NCBI RefSeq assembly: GCF_022378355.1
Contig: NZ_JAKMAJ010000010.1
Coordinates: 41,719 to 105,718, forward strand
Reading direction: 5' to 3'
DNA length: 64,000 nucleotides
From: Brenneria bubanii
Lineage (GTDB): Bacteria > Pseudomonadota > Gammaproteobacteria > Enterobacterales > Enterobacteriaceae
The notes under the pieces were generated by a model. That model made no database searches. It was not told the origin of the DNA and saw only the letters and a list, made by a program, of their open reading frames with translations. Positions 30,185-40,762 of this stretch are shown here, piece by piece (the stretch's first letter is position 1; every line of letters starts with the position of its first letter). Both the position numbers and the translations under genes were made by a program.

Positions 30185-30934
30185 TTAGGGTTTCTTCCGC
30201 AAAGGATTGACCAGAAAAACGACTTCTCCCCGGTAATAAGGGGACGCCGCAAGACGCTGCTGCCATAGGCTATCCCATTTACCGTGCTGCACCAGTCCCA
30301 GCCGGAAAGGGATCGTCAGCTTTTGCAAGGCCGGCAGATAGTCGGCGTAATTGGTCACGGTGCTGCGTCCCTGATAGGTTTGGACCACCAGTTCATCAAT
30401 GCTGCCGCGCAACCGGTTCAGCTCGGCCACATCGCCGGTCTTTGACCAATCCAGCAATCCGGTGATGCTGATCCGGCAATCATCCGGCAGCCGATGACGC
30501 AACTGCTGTAAAAACGCCGCATACTCGCCCAGTTGGTCGTTTTTGGCGTCAAAATCCAGCTGAATACCGCTGACCTGATTGCCGTGGCGGCGCCAGATTT
30601 CGCCGAGCCTCAATATACGCCGCAGGTGTTCATCGGACAGCGATAGCGTCGTCATCCGATAAGACAGCCACAGGTGGGCGACGCGTAATTTGCTGGCGGG
30701 GATCCCCTGACGCAAAAAAACCACCTTTCCTTGTCGACGGGCGATCTCCCCCTGATGCAGATAGAGAGTCTGGGCATGATGCAGCGCCGGCTGCGGCCGT
30801 ACCGCCGCCCACAGCCAGAAAGCCTGATATTGCCCGGCATTGACGCCGCCGGTCGGAGCCGCTGCGCCGCTGCATAACGGCCAGGCCAGCAGTATTAGCC
30901 AGGTTACCAGTAATATTTGAGCCGGTTTGCCCAC
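30185..30934 (-). CDS. DUF3142 secreted protein, TIM-barrel-like
   Basis: The 249-residue protein has an N-terminal hydrophobic signal (residues about 5-25) ending near SGAAA. The motif GIQLDFDAKND and the segment ISITGLLDW suggest a glycosidase-like TIM barrel, which fits DUF3142, but no activity is established. Its start overlaps the end of the upstream gene by 31 bases, so the two are translationally linked. The product is probably periplasmic. Partner and substrate are unknown. Confidence 0.8.
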   Translation of the reverse strand: MGKPAQILLVTWLILLAWPLCSGAAAPTGGVNAGQYQAFWLWAAVRPQPALHHAQTLYLHQGEIARRQGKVVFLRQGIPASKLRVAHLWLSYRMTTLSLSDEHLRRILRLGEIWRRHGNQVSGIQLDFDAKNDQLGEYAAFLQQLRHRLPDDCRISITGLLDWSKTGDVAELNRLRGSIDELVVQTYQGRSTVTNYADYLPALQKLTIPFRLGLVQHGKWDSLWQQRLAASPYYRGEVVFLVNPLRKKP

Positions 30935-33084
30935 AGGCTGCCTTTAAACTCGGTTTTCAGCTGGGTAAACCAGGCCTTGCGCGTGTCTTTACCGATATCC
31001 TGCTCGCCGCAATCGTTAAATCCGCTGGGCGCATAGCAGTACACCGCCCGGAAAAGCGCATAGCTTTTATCCTCCGGCGGCGCGTCAGGATCGGCGATAA
31101 CCCGCATATATCCATCCAGTCGGTTATATTCTTTGCCCTTGAACTGCGTCGGCGCATTGATTAACTCGTCCAGCATATTGCTCTCCCCCCAGTCAAATCC
31201 GACGGTGTCGCCGGTTCGCAGGAAGAATTCGCCGAGACAGTTAATGGCTCGCGCATCATTCGGCCGCTGATTGAGCGTATCAACCACGCGATCCAGCGCT
31301 GGGCATTGATACCCCGCTTCGGTATCGCTGCCGTCCCAGTCGAAAACCGCCAGATCGTCCAGCGTCCAGTCCATGTTATCCGTATCGGCCAACGGCGGAA
31401 TCGCTTTTCTGAGCGCGCCGTCCTGCAAATAGCCGGCATAGTCCGCGTGCGTCAACGATTTCGTTAACAGCGTATGCAGGGCGATGGCCCGTTCTTCATG
31501 TGTTTGCTGCGGCGCCGTTTGCTGGCGTAGTAAGTCGGCGCTGGCGCTGACTTTCAATACCGCGGAGCGAAAACGCAGGTTTTTAACCGGACTGTCGGCG
31601 GCGAATATCTTTTCCGGATGACCGAATTTAGCCAGCGTTTCAGCCAGCGCGAGCTGCAGGTACTGCTGCTGGGTGTAGTCGGTATCCAGAGTTAACAGGT
31701 GACGCCAGTGCGCCTCCGCTTCATCCCATCTCTCTTGCTGGCGGAGCGCCTGCCCGCGTAGCACCTGCAGGCTAAAACGCGTGCTATCGGTAAGATCCCG
31801 ATCGTGCGTCTGCGCGACGCCGTTCACCACCGCCGCATAATCTTTCTGCCGGTAAAACAGCCAGGCAGTCTGTAAGTAGAGAAACTCATTCTTCATTCCC
31901 GCCTGGTCGAACAGGGCTTGCTGTCCGGCCAGCTCTTGAGCGGATAACTCCGGAAAACGCCCCCAGCCGCCATGAACCCCGCGCAGCCGTTTAACATCCT
32001 GCACCAGCGCCAACAACGGGCTATCCGCCGAAGCGGTAAACGTTTCCCGCTCCAATAGCTTGTTGTCGATTTCATCGCTCAGCGCCTGTAGATCTTCGGC
32101 GTTATCGACGCGATCCAGAACCTGCTGATAAATTTTGGGCAACGCATCCAGATCGCCGAGGATCCAATACGCGCGCCGATGGAGCCCTTTCGCGGACTCG
32201 GCGTATCTGCCCTGCGGATACTGTTTGAGATAGTCATCGATACGCTGTATGGCGGACTCTGCCATGCTTTTATCGGCTTTGCCGGCATCGAACATATTGT
32301 ATTCGTCCAATGCGGATTGCATTGCGGCGTTAATCGCCACCCGAATCAGCATGTAGCTGGACGTTTCGGCAACCCACGGCTGCCCGGCCCGCGTCAGCGT
32401 CTGAAAACCCGCGTTAGCCTGCTCGAACGCCCCCTGATAAAAGGCCTGCGTATTAATCAGATAGCGTTTAAGCTCTCCCGCATGTCCTTCATCCGGCAGG
32501 CGGCCAAGTTCGGTCGATAACGAAGAAGGGGAATAATCCTCGGACAGAATGATTAAACGCGCCACGGCAAGCGGCAAACGCTGGTCATCGCTTAACGCGG
32601 GGTCGGCCAGCAACACATCAAAAAAATCTTCAACCGTCGAGAGGTCGTTGGATATTTGCCGCCCTTCGCCATCGTTGGCGGTCAGCGTCGCGAATTTTTC
32701 CTGTATCGCCGGCGATAGCTGCAACTGTCCGGCTTTCTTTAACAGCGAACTATCACCTGCCGCGACCGGTGTCGTGGAGCTATTGTCCGTTGAAGGAGCC
32801 GGTCCTTCCGTTGCCGCCAGTCCCATAACGCGATAGGCGGTAAAGGGATCGATCCGCGAACGCGTCTGGTCAGGCAAAGGCTGGGGCACGGGCAACGCAA
32901 TGTGTTTGCGACTGCTCTGAAGCAGCATCAAATTGGTGCGGGTATCGTTGTCAGGCAGCAGATAAGGAAATGCGGGCATCCCGCACTCTGCATCGGAGAA
33001 ACCGCAAATTCCATCAGTAGAACTGAAAGCGTGCCAGCTAAAGAAGGTGGTCAGCAGACCCGCCAGCAAAGTAAATCCTTTCAT
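30904..33084 (-). CDS. Uncharacterised secreted repeat protein (TPR-like), 726 residues
   Basis: I do not recognise a named family. The ATG at 33084 (AGGAA nine bases upstream; a second ATG lies two codons earlier) gives a signal peptide ending near WHAFSS. The N-terminus has Cys residues in CGFSDAEC, then a Ser/Thr-rich linker and a long helical region with TPR/SEL1-like blocks such as YLKQYPQGRYAESAKGLHRR. The C-terminus carries CPALD, CLGEF, CYAPSGFNDC, a second Cys cluster. It is followed by the DUF3142 gene with 31 bases of overlap. cpxA lies 246 bases upstream on the same strand, so Cpx-linked expression is possible. Confidence 0.75.
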   Translation of the reverse strand: MKGFTLLAGLLTTFFSWHAFSSTDGICGFSDAECGMPAFPYLLPDNDTRTNLMLLQSSRKHIALPVPQPLPDQTRSRIDPFTAYRVMGLAATEGPAPSTDNSSTTPVAAGDSSLLKKAGQLQLSPAIQEKFATLTANDGEGRQISNDLSTVEDFFDVLLADPALSDDQRLPLAVARLIILSEDYSPSSLSTELGRLPDEGHAGELKRYLINTQAFYQGAFEQANAGFQTLTRAGQPWVAETSSYMLIRVAINAAMQSALDEYNMFDAGKADKSMAESAIQRIDDYLKQYPQGRYAESAKGLHRRAYWILGDLDALPKIYQQVLDRVDNAEDLQALSDEIDNKLLERETFTASADSPLLALVQDVKRLRGVHGGWGRFPELSAQELAGQQALFDQAGMKNEFLYLQTAWLFYRQKDYAAVVNGVAQTHDRDLTDSTRFSLQVLRGQALRQQERWDEAEAHWRHLLTLDTDYTQQQYLQLALAETLAKFGHPEKIFAADSPVKNLRFRSAVLKVSASADLLRQQTAPQQTHEERAIALHTLLTKSLTHADYAGYLQDGALRKAIPPLADTDNMDWTLDDLAVFDWDGSDTEAGYQCPALDRVVDTLNQRPNDARAINCLGEFFLRTGDTVGFDWGESNMLDELINAPTQFKGKEYNRLDGYMRVIADPDAPPEDKSYALFRAVYCYAPSGFNDCGEQDIGKDTRKAWFTQLKTEFKGSLWANRLKYYW

Positions 33085-33330
33085 GTACATATTCCTATAG
33101 GAATGAATTTCAGGCCGTCTTTATGTTGCCGGCTGGCGGTTTTCCGCTATCGCCCTGGATATCACCCTGTCCCGACGCCAATAAGCTTAGCCGATTGGCT
33201 CAGAAAGATGCGGCGGGCGCCGATATTCCCTTATAGCTCAAGCCGCATGGGCTTTCCTGCCACTCGAACCGTGTCGTGTACATAGCGCACCCGCAGAGGA
33301 TAAAGCCGAAAAGAATGACCTGACCGCCTG

Positions 33331-34697
<1,367 letters not shown>

Positions 34698-34701
<4 letters not shown>

Positions 34702-35396
34702 GCAGCAGACACCATCAGATAACCTCGACCACGCAACGTTTTAAACCACGGCAAACCATCTTTTCGCTCGGGTAACTTACGACGCAGGTTGGAGATATGC
34801 ATATCAATGGCGCGGTCGAACGGCGTCAACCGTTTTCCCAGCACTTCCTGACTCAGGTGTTCACGCGACACAACCTGCCCCAACCGCTGCGCCAGCAGGT
34901 ACAGCAACGTGAATTCGGTGCCGGTCAGATCCAGCACGGTTTCGTCAAAACTGGCTTCCTGCCGACCGGGATTAAGCCGCAATCCGTCGACTTCCAGCGT
35001 CGGCGCGCCGTTTTCACCGGACTGTTGCTGATCCGTCCAGTTGGATCGCCGTAAAATAGCGCGGATACGCGCCACCAGTTCACGGTCGTTAAAAGGCTTC
35101 GGCAGATAGTCATCCGCGCCTAATTCGAGACCGAGAACGCGATCCAGTTCGCTGCCGCGCGCCGTTAACATAATGACCGGCGTCTGATGCTGCTGGCGCA
35201 ATTCCTTTAACGTATCGATGCCGTTTTTCTTCGGCATCATGACATCCAGCAATAGCAGGTCAACGGTGCTATCCAGTACGCTTAACGCCTGTTCGCCGTC
35301 GTAGGCGACAACGACGTTAAAACCTTCCATTTCGAGCAATTCTTTCAATAAAGACGTGAGCTCTTTATCGTCATCAACCAACAGGATCTTGTTCAT
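34698..35396 (-). CDS. cpxR: CpxR envelope-stress response regulator
   Basis: The 232-residue OmpR-family regulator has Asp51 in LLLLDVMMPKKNG as phosphoacceptor, Lys in LPKPFNDREL, and a C-terminal winged helix with FDRAIDMHISNLRRKL. The ATG at 35396 gives the same length as E. coli CpxR; an in-frame ATG at 35429 would be an unsupported extension. It is divergent from cpxP, with a CpxR box between them. Confidence 0.98.
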
Positions 35397-35450
35397 ATGT
35401 TCTCTACCTCCACGGGCAAAATACGTCATAGATTAGCGCTATTCCATGAC

Positions 35451-35465
35451 TTTACGTAGTTTTAC
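35451..35465. promoter_or_regulatory. CpxR box between cpxR and cpxP
   Basis: TTTAC-GTAGT-TTTAC, the complement of GTAAA-N5-GTAAA, is a perfect CpxR consensus site. It lies 55 bases from the cpxR start and 85 from the cpxP start, so phospho-CpxR can stimulate both directions. Confidence 0.92.
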
Positions 35466-35549
35466 ATCCTCTGACGCATGTTTGCAGCAGGACGATTAGA
35501 CTCATCTCCATTGATTCACAAAACAGCACACCAAAACAGGGAGTCATTG

Positions 35550-36032
35550 ATGCCGCAAGTCACAACGTTATCTCTTGCTTCACTGCTGATGCTAAGTTCT
35601 TTCACTGCATTCGCAGCAGGTATTGAAGGTGTGTCTGTGAGTGGATGGCATAAGGATGACTCTGCAACGAAACCTTTCTCCGGTCAGCCGGGGATGTTCG
35701 ACGGTGTGAAGTTAAGCGAGCAACAACGGCAACAGATGCGCGATTTAATGCATCAAGGCCGTCAGGACGCGCCGGAATTTAATGCTGAAGATGTTGAAGC
35801 CATGCATCAATTGGTTATCGCGAATCAGTTTGATGAAGCGATGGTCCGCGAACAGATAACCAAGATGATGCAAGTGCAGATTGAGCGCCAGGTGCAGATG
35901 ACCCGGGTACGCAACCAGATGTATAACTTGCTGACAACAGAGCAGAAAAACGTTTTAGAGCAAAAGCATCAGCAGCGCATGAAAGAGATGCGGCAACAGA
36001 TTTCAATGCTTAATCAGATGTCCACGCCATAA
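35550..36032 (+). CDS. cpxP: CpxP periplasmic Cpx inhibitor/adaptor
   Basis: CpxP binds the CpxA sensor and delivers misfolded pilins and proteins to DegP. The 160-residue precursor has a signal peptide ending TAFAAG; the two LTxxQ-type motifs are LSEQQRQQM and LTTEQKNVL. GGGAG precedes the ATG at 35550; an in-frame codon at 35478 is a shadow. It ends at a strong terminator. In E. coli fieF follows; here it does not. Confidence 0.94.
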   Translation: MPQVTTLSLASLLMLSSFTAFAAGIEGVSVSGWHKDDSATKPFSGQPGMFDGVKLSEQQRQQMRDLMHQGRQDAPEFNAEDVEAMHQLVIANQFDEAMVREQITKMMQVQIERQVQMTRVRNQMYNLLTTEQKNVLEQKHQQRMKEMRQQISMLNQMSTP

Positions 36033-36137
36033 CCGGATATCGCCGAGTTACCCTGAGTAGTGTGCGTGTAGTGACAGTAATACCCTGTGAGTAGAAATAC
36101 CCTATTTTCCTTGCCATAGACACCATCCCTGTCTTTT

Positions 36138-36165
36138 GCCCTCCATGAAGGAGGGCTTTTTTTTT
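36138..36165 (+). terminator. Rho-independent terminator after cpxP
   Basis: GCCCTCC and GGAGGGC form a seven-pair stem, followed by an unbroken run of nine Ts. It isolates cpxP from the convergent flavoprotein gene. Confidence 0.9.
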
Positions 36166-36193
36166 GCTGTTTACCGACGGTCGATCTTTCATA

Positions 36194-37723
36194 TTAAACG
36201 CCCAGCGCGGCGTTTTTCCCGGCGATGCGACCGAAGACGATGCAGTCGGTCATGGCGACGCTGCCAAGCCTGACGGCGCCGTGTACGCCGCCGACGGTTT
36301 CACCGGCGGCATACAGGTGCGGGATCGGTTTCAAATCAAAACCGATGACCTGCGCCTCTTTGTTTATCGCCAGACCGCCCATGGTGTGGTGTACCCTCGG
36401 CCACAAACGCGCGGCGTAAAACGGCGGCGTAACGTTCGGCAGCGCATCCTTGAAAATCATACAGTCGAGATCGGGGTCGCTGCGCCGGCCGATAAACTCG
36501 TTCCAGCGATTAACCTGTTCGACAAACGCCGCCACCGGCATCTCGTATGCCGCCGCCACCTCTTCCAGCGAGTGATAAGCTTTTAACGATCCGTTGTTTA
36601 ATGCGCCCTTCAACTGTCCGGGGTCGACCATATTGGCGACGTTGCGTTTATCCGCCATGATAACGGCGGGATGGCCCAGTTGAATAATCGCATCGGCGCG
36701 CTCCTTACGATTACCGGTTTCCTTGAAGAAGCGTTTTCCACTGGCGGGGTCAACCATCAGGCCATAACCGACGATACGCTCGACAAACTGCGGTATATAG
36801 CCGAATCCCTGCTCATCGGGGCTGGTCCATGGCCCCAGTTGGATCCAATCCATCTGCGTGTCCAGCGCGCCAATCATGCAGGCCGCCATAATCGCCTCGC
36901 CGGTCGCTCCCGGATGGTTGGTCGAGGAGAACGCCTCCGTCAGTCTGGGATCGTACATTTGTCGCAGCGCCACGCCCTGAGAAAAACCGCCGGATGCCAG
37001 CACCAGTCCCTTTGTGACTCGAATATAGGCGACCTCGCCGGAGGCTTCATCCGCAAACCGGTAGCGTCGTCTGACCTCGGCGCCGATAACGCCGCCATTC
37101 TGATTGATAATCAGCCGCAGCAGTTTGGTTCTCAGTTCGATAACCGCGCCCAGATCTTTGGCCTTCTGCTGCTGTTTCATGATCAAACCGGAACCGGAGC
37201 GCTGCGCCAGTTGATGCGCCCGCTTCACGGAATGGCCGCCGTGATAGTTGACGACGTTAAACTCCGCGCCAAGACTCTGCGCCCATTCCAGCGCGGCCAC
37301 CGAATGATCGGCCACCGTGCGGGCAAGCGCCGGATAATTGAGCCAGTTGCCCGCTTTCATCATGTCCTGATACATCAGCTCAGGCGAATCTTCGATCCCC
37401 TGCTCTTTCTGCATGCTGGATCCGGCGGCGGAAAGATCCCCACCGTTGAGCACAGAATTCCCGCCCAACAGCGGCATTTTATCAATCACCAGCACGCTGG
37501 CCTGTGCATTTCGCGCCTCAATAGCGGCCGCCAGCCCGGCGAAGCCGCTGCCGATAATCAAAACATCGACGGTGGTGTCCCACTTCTCCGGTATCGGCGC
37601 CGGAAAAGGCGCGGCCTGCGCCGGACGGGTGAGCGCCGCGCCGCCTAATGCGCCAATAACCATGCCGGTTGATTTCAAAAAATGACGGCGACTTTTCGGA
37701 TCTTGCGTTGGCTTGTTGCTCAT
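36194..37723 (-). CDS. Tat-exported FAD-dependent oxidoreductase (fumarate/urocanate reductase-like)
   Basis: The 509-residue precursor has the twin-arginine signal SRRHFLKSTG cut near AQAAP. The FAD domain shows IIGSGFAGLAAAIEA and GGNSVLNGG. Fumarate-reductase type residues appear in NRKERADAI, VHHTMGGLAI and HGAVRLGSVA, so hydride and proton transfer residues are likely conserved. There is no haem CxxCH or FMN-binding domain, so electrons must come from another protein not coded nearby. The substrate is unknown; unsaturated carboxylates such as fumarate or urocanate are candidates by family. Confidence 0.82.
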   Translation of the reverse strand: MSNKPTQDPKSRRHFLKSTGMVIGALGGAALTRPAQAAPFPAPIPEKWDTTVDVLIIGSGFAGLAAAIEARNAQASVLVIDKMPLLGGNSVLNGGDLSAAGSSMQKEQGIEDSPELMYQDMMKAGNWLNYPALARTVADHSVAALEWAQSLGAEFNVVNYHGGHSVKRAHQLAQRSGSGLIMKQQQKAKDLGAVIELRTKLLRLIINQNGGVIGAEVRRRYRFADEASGEVAYIRVTKGLVLASGGFSQGVALRQMYDPRLTEAFSSTNHPGATGEAIMAACMIGALDTQMDWIQLGPWTSPDEQGFGYIPQFVERIVGYGLMVDPASGKRFFKETGNRKERADAIIQLGHPAVIMADKRNVANMVDPGQLKGALNNGSLKAYHSLEEVAAAYEMPVAAFVEQVNRWNEFIGRRSDPDLDCMIFKDALPNVTPPFYAARLWPRVHHTMGGLAINKEAQVIGFDLKPIPHLYAAGETVGGVHGAVRLGSVAMTDCIVFGRIAGKNAALGV

Positions 37724-37937
37724 TGGATTATCTCCGTGTCCAGAAACCGTAAATCACAATAAAGAGGAAGTAACCAGGGATAGCGCGAAAGATGAGGCGG
37801 GTGATAAATGCAAGACTAAACACCTGCCTGCATTTCAGCACAAAGGAAAAGGGTTAAACGTGAGTCCACTCGCACTGCGGTTATTGACTGGGCGCGGCGA
37901 GGAATAAACAATGAACGGAGAATCAAGCCCGACGGAT

Positions 37938-39131
37938 TTACTGGATATGACGATGGCTCAAATGCCACGTTAGCAACAGGCCGCAAAGCCCCAGCAACGC
38001 GGCCGCCAGATAAATGGAGGCGATACCGGTATAGCCCATCAGCACGCCGGCCGCCGGACCAACCACACCCAGCGACAGATCGAGGAAAATGGTATAGGTA
38101 GCCAGCGCGCTTCCCTGGTTCTGCGGGGAAACCACCTTCACAGCCACGACGCCCAGCGCGGGAAAAACCAGGGAGAATCCGGCGCCCGCCAGCAACGCGC
38201 CCAATTCCGCCATCATGGGCTGCGTGGCGCGCCACACCAGCAATAATCCGGTGATTTCCACCACAAAACAGATGAGCGCCACGCGCAGGCCGCCAAACCG
38301 ATTAATACTATTCGGAAACAGTAACCGCGTCCCGACAAAGGCGCAGCTGAAAATCGTCAGCGTCAGCGCCGCGCCCTGCCAGCTTCTATCCGCATAGAAC
38401 AGCGTGATAAAGGTTGCTATTACCCCAAACCCCGCCGACGCGAACGCGAGAATCAGGCCATAGAGCCAGACTTTCCCCAGCACTTCCTTAAACGGGATTT
38501 TCTTACCCGGCGTCACCTTCACCGTCGGGCGGCGCAAGGCGCAGACAATGGCGATGGCCGCCACCAGGATGATAAAGGCAGACAACAGCGCCAACCCGCC
38601 AATGTGGTTTAGCCACACGCCCAGCGGGGCGCCAATCGCCATCGCGCCATAGGTGGCGATCCCGTTCCATGAAATCACCCGGCCGATGTGGCGCGATCCC
38701 ACGACGCCCGCTCCCCATAAGGTGGCGCCGGTACCGGCAAAACTCTGCCCCGCACCGAGAATCAAGCGCCCAACGCACAACAGCAGCAATGCAAGAACGG
38801 GAGAAGCCTCATTCCAGGCCGCCAACAGATAAAAGACGCCGCTTAGCAAGGTGCCCGTCAACCCCAACAAGACCACATTTTTAGGGCCTTTCTCATCGGC
38901 ATAACGTCCGGCGTGAGGCCGGGTCAACAGGGTGGAAAAGTATTGCAGGCTAATCACCAACCCCGCCCAGAATGCGCTATAACCCATGGCATCATGTACA
39001 TAGCCGGGTAATACCGCTATCGGCAAACCGATGGTCAGATAACTGGCGAAGTTGAAAATAACCACAGAGACGATACGCAAATTCAAACGTAATGCGCCAA
39101 CGGCAGGCTCAGATGAAGATGAAACAGGCAT
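37938..39131 (-). CDS. yhhS: YhhS major facilitator transporter
   Basis: The 397-residue MFS protein has about 12 helices and matches E. coli YhhS: LRLNLRIVSVVIFNFASYLTIGLP starts the core, with LILGAGQSFAGTGATLWG and QNQGSALATYT. In E. coli YhhS has been linked to drug efflux on overexpression; the natural substrate is unknown. It belongs after dcrB in E. coli but is 35 kb away here. No clear Shine-Dalgarno is seen. Confidence 0.92.
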   Translation of the reverse strand: MPVSSSSEPAVGALRLNLRIVSVVIFNFASYLTIGLPIAVLPGYVHDAMGYSAFWAGLVISLQYFSTLLTRPHAGRYADEKGPKNVVLLGLTGTLLSGVFYLLAAWNEASPVLALLLLCVGRLILGAGQSFAGTGATLWGAGVVGSRHIGRVISWNGIATYGAMAIGAPLGVWLNHIGGLALLSAFIILVAAIAIVCALRRPTVKVTPGKKIPFKEVLGKVWLYGLILAFASAGFGVIATFITLFYADRSWQGAALTLTIFSCAFVGTRLLFPNSINRFGGLRVALICFVVEITGLLLVWRATQPMMAELGALLAGAGFSLVFPALGVVAVKVVSPQNQGSALATYTIFLDLSLGVVGPAAGVLMGYTGIASIYLAAALLGLCGLLLTWHLSHRHIQ

Positions 39132-39322
39132 GGGGGCTTTTACTCACTTAATATCATCGCGTAAGGCAAAAACATTAACCACAGCGCATAATGCAGAGTC
39201 TGAGTATAAGCATGCTTTTCCCCGCTTTCACACTCAAATGATGCTAAATCGTAACGTTCTCATCTCGTTGGTTATAATTAAGCGAATCATGCGACCTAAA
39301 ATCCAAACACAGGAGAAGTTCA

Positions 39323-40339
39323 ATGCCAGTACCGGCAGAAAAAGAGCATCACTCTCAGCCGGCCCCCGCAGAAAAAACAGAGGGCAAACCATCATCGCAG
39401 TCCCGGACTGTGCTAACCCGGGGCAAAGGTTGGGTAAAACGCATTCGGGCTATCCCCAGCGTGGCGCATCTGATCCGTGCCGGAGAACGATTTAATGACC
39501 GGATGGGGAATCAGTTTGGCGCCGCTATCACCTATTTTTCCTTCCTGTCGCTGATCCCTATCTTAATGGTGTCCTTTGCCGCCGTCGGTTTTGTACTGGC
39601 TTCAAACCCGGACCTGCTGACGGAGTTGATTAATCGGATAGTCAACAGCATCAGCGATCCCAACCTGGCTAACACGCTGAAAAGTACGGTGAATACCGCC
39701 ATTCAACAGCGTACGACGGTTGGCATTACCGGGTTGCTCATCGCCCTTTATTCCGGCGTCAGCTGGATGGGAAATTTACGCGAGGCGATCCGCGCGCAGT
39801 CACGTGATGTCTGGGAACGCAATCCGCAGGATGAGGAAAAAATTTACTTTAAGTACACCCGCGATTTCTTGTCCCTGACCGGACTGATGGTGGCACTGGT
39901 TATTACGCTGTTTCTGACTTCCGTCGCCGGCACCGCGCAGGCCATGATCGTCAGGGCATTGGGTCTGGAAGGCATTGAATGGCTGCGCCCGGCAATGACC
40001 CTGATCGCGTTGTCGATCTCAATTTTCGCCAACTACCTGTTATTTTTATGGATATTTTTTGTACTACCGCGGCATAAGCCCAAGCGTAAGGCGTTATTTC
40101 GCGGCACGTTACTCGCCGCCATCGGTTTTGAGGCGATTAAATTTGCCATGACCGTCTCACTGCCCAAACTGGCAAGTTCGCCTTCCGGCGCCGCTTTCGG
40201 TTCCGTTATCGGTCTGATGGCGTTTTTCTATTTTTTCGCCCGCCTGACGCTGTTTTGCGCCGCCTGGATCGCCACGGCGAATTATAAAGGCGATACTTCA
40301 AGCGATCGCCATCCGGCGCAAGAGAATGCGCAGCAATGA
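39323..40339 (+). CDS. yhjD: YhjD inner-membrane protein (YihY/BrkB family)
   Basis: The 338-residue protein has a polar N-terminus and six helices, with FNDRMGNQFGAAITYFSFLS, MGNLREAIRAQSRDVWE and SPSGAAFGSVIGLMAFFYF as in E. coli YhjD. A point mutation of YhjD lets E. coli survive with Kdo-free lipid IVA, so a link to lipid A or phospholipid traffic is suspected. AGGAGAA precedes the ATG. It is the entry to the E. coli-like yhjD-kdgK-yhjJ block. Confidence 0.93.
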   Translation: MPVPAEKEHHSQPAPAEKTEGKPSSQSRTVLTRGKGWVKRIRAIPSVAHLIRAGERFNDRMGNQFGAAITYFSFLSLIPILMVSFAAVGFVLASNPDLLTELINRIVNSISDPNLANTLKSTVNTAIQQRTTVGITGLLIALYSGVSWMGNLREAIRAQSRDVWERNPQDEEKIYFKYTRDFLSLTGLMVALVITLFLTSVAGTAQAMIVRALGLEGIEWLRPAMTLIALSISIFANYLLFLWIFFVLPRHKPKRKALFRGTLLAAIGFEAIKFAMTVSLPKLASSPSGAAFGSVIGLMAFFYFFARLTLFCAAWIATANYKGDTSSDRHPAQENAQQ

Positions 40340-40387
40340 AGCGCGATGCTTAATTAGCCCTTACCACCACCAATACCTGGAGCCGCT

Positions 40388-40585
40388 ATGCCCTACGTCA
40401 ATATAAAAATCACCCGTGAAGGCGCGAGCGCCGAGCAAAAAAGAACCCTCATCGCCGGCGTCACGCAGCTTCTTGTCGAGACGCTGGGGAAAAACCCGGC
40501 CACCACCGTGGTGGTGATCGATGAAGTGGAGACCGACAACTGGGGAATCGGCGGGGAAAGCGTCACGAATCTCCGCCGTCAGTAA
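40388..40585 (+). CDS. 4-oxalocrotonate tautomerase family protein
   Basis: The 65-residue protein begins MPYVNIKITREG; after Met removal Pro1 is the catalytic base of this superfamily. KNPATTVVVIDEV and WGIGGESV are typical of 4-OT-like small tautomerases in enterobacteria. The physiological substrate is unknown. It starts 48 bases after yhjD and may be read with it; E. coli has no such gene at this place. Confidence 0.85.
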   Translation: MPYVNIKITREGASAEQKRTLIAGVTQLLVETLGKNPATTVVVIDEVETDNWGIGGESVTNLRRQ

Positions 40586-40656
40586 CCCTTCCGGTCCAGA
40601 GCCTTGCCGACAACAGGGACCGGAATCATTTTCGTTTTCCGATCTCTGTCATAAAA

Positions 40657-40676
40657 AATAAAACATCATTTCAATA
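40657..40676 (+). promoter_or_regulatory. KdgR-like operator upstream of kdgK
   Basis: AATAAAACATCATTTCAATA resembles the KdgR operator, in which AATGAAAC-type and GTTTCATT-type halves face each other. It lies about 90 bases before kdgK, followed by TTGACT near 40680. KdgR represses pectin-catabolism genes, including kdgK, in soft-rot enterobacteria and is released by 2-keto-3-deoxygluconate. Confidence 0.65.
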
Positions 40677-40762
40677 CTATTGACTCCGCATCCCGTTATG
40701 TTGAGACTGACGGTATTTTCTGCGTTTTACTGACTCCCTATTTTTCAAACAGGCCAGCGTTG

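Noticed and set aside
33230..33300. GGTTCGA-type sequence resembling a tRNA T-arm
   Set aside because: The flanking bases do not pair as a T stem and no anticodon or acceptor arms are found.
33091..33330. Short minus-strand frame between cpxA and the repeat protein (ends GKPMRLEL)
   Set aside because: It has no clear start or ribosome site and no recognised match; the region more likely holds a promoter.
36671..37648. 325-codon plus-strand ORF
   Set aside because: It is the antisense shadow of the Tat flavoprotein, Arg/Gln/His-rich and without domains.
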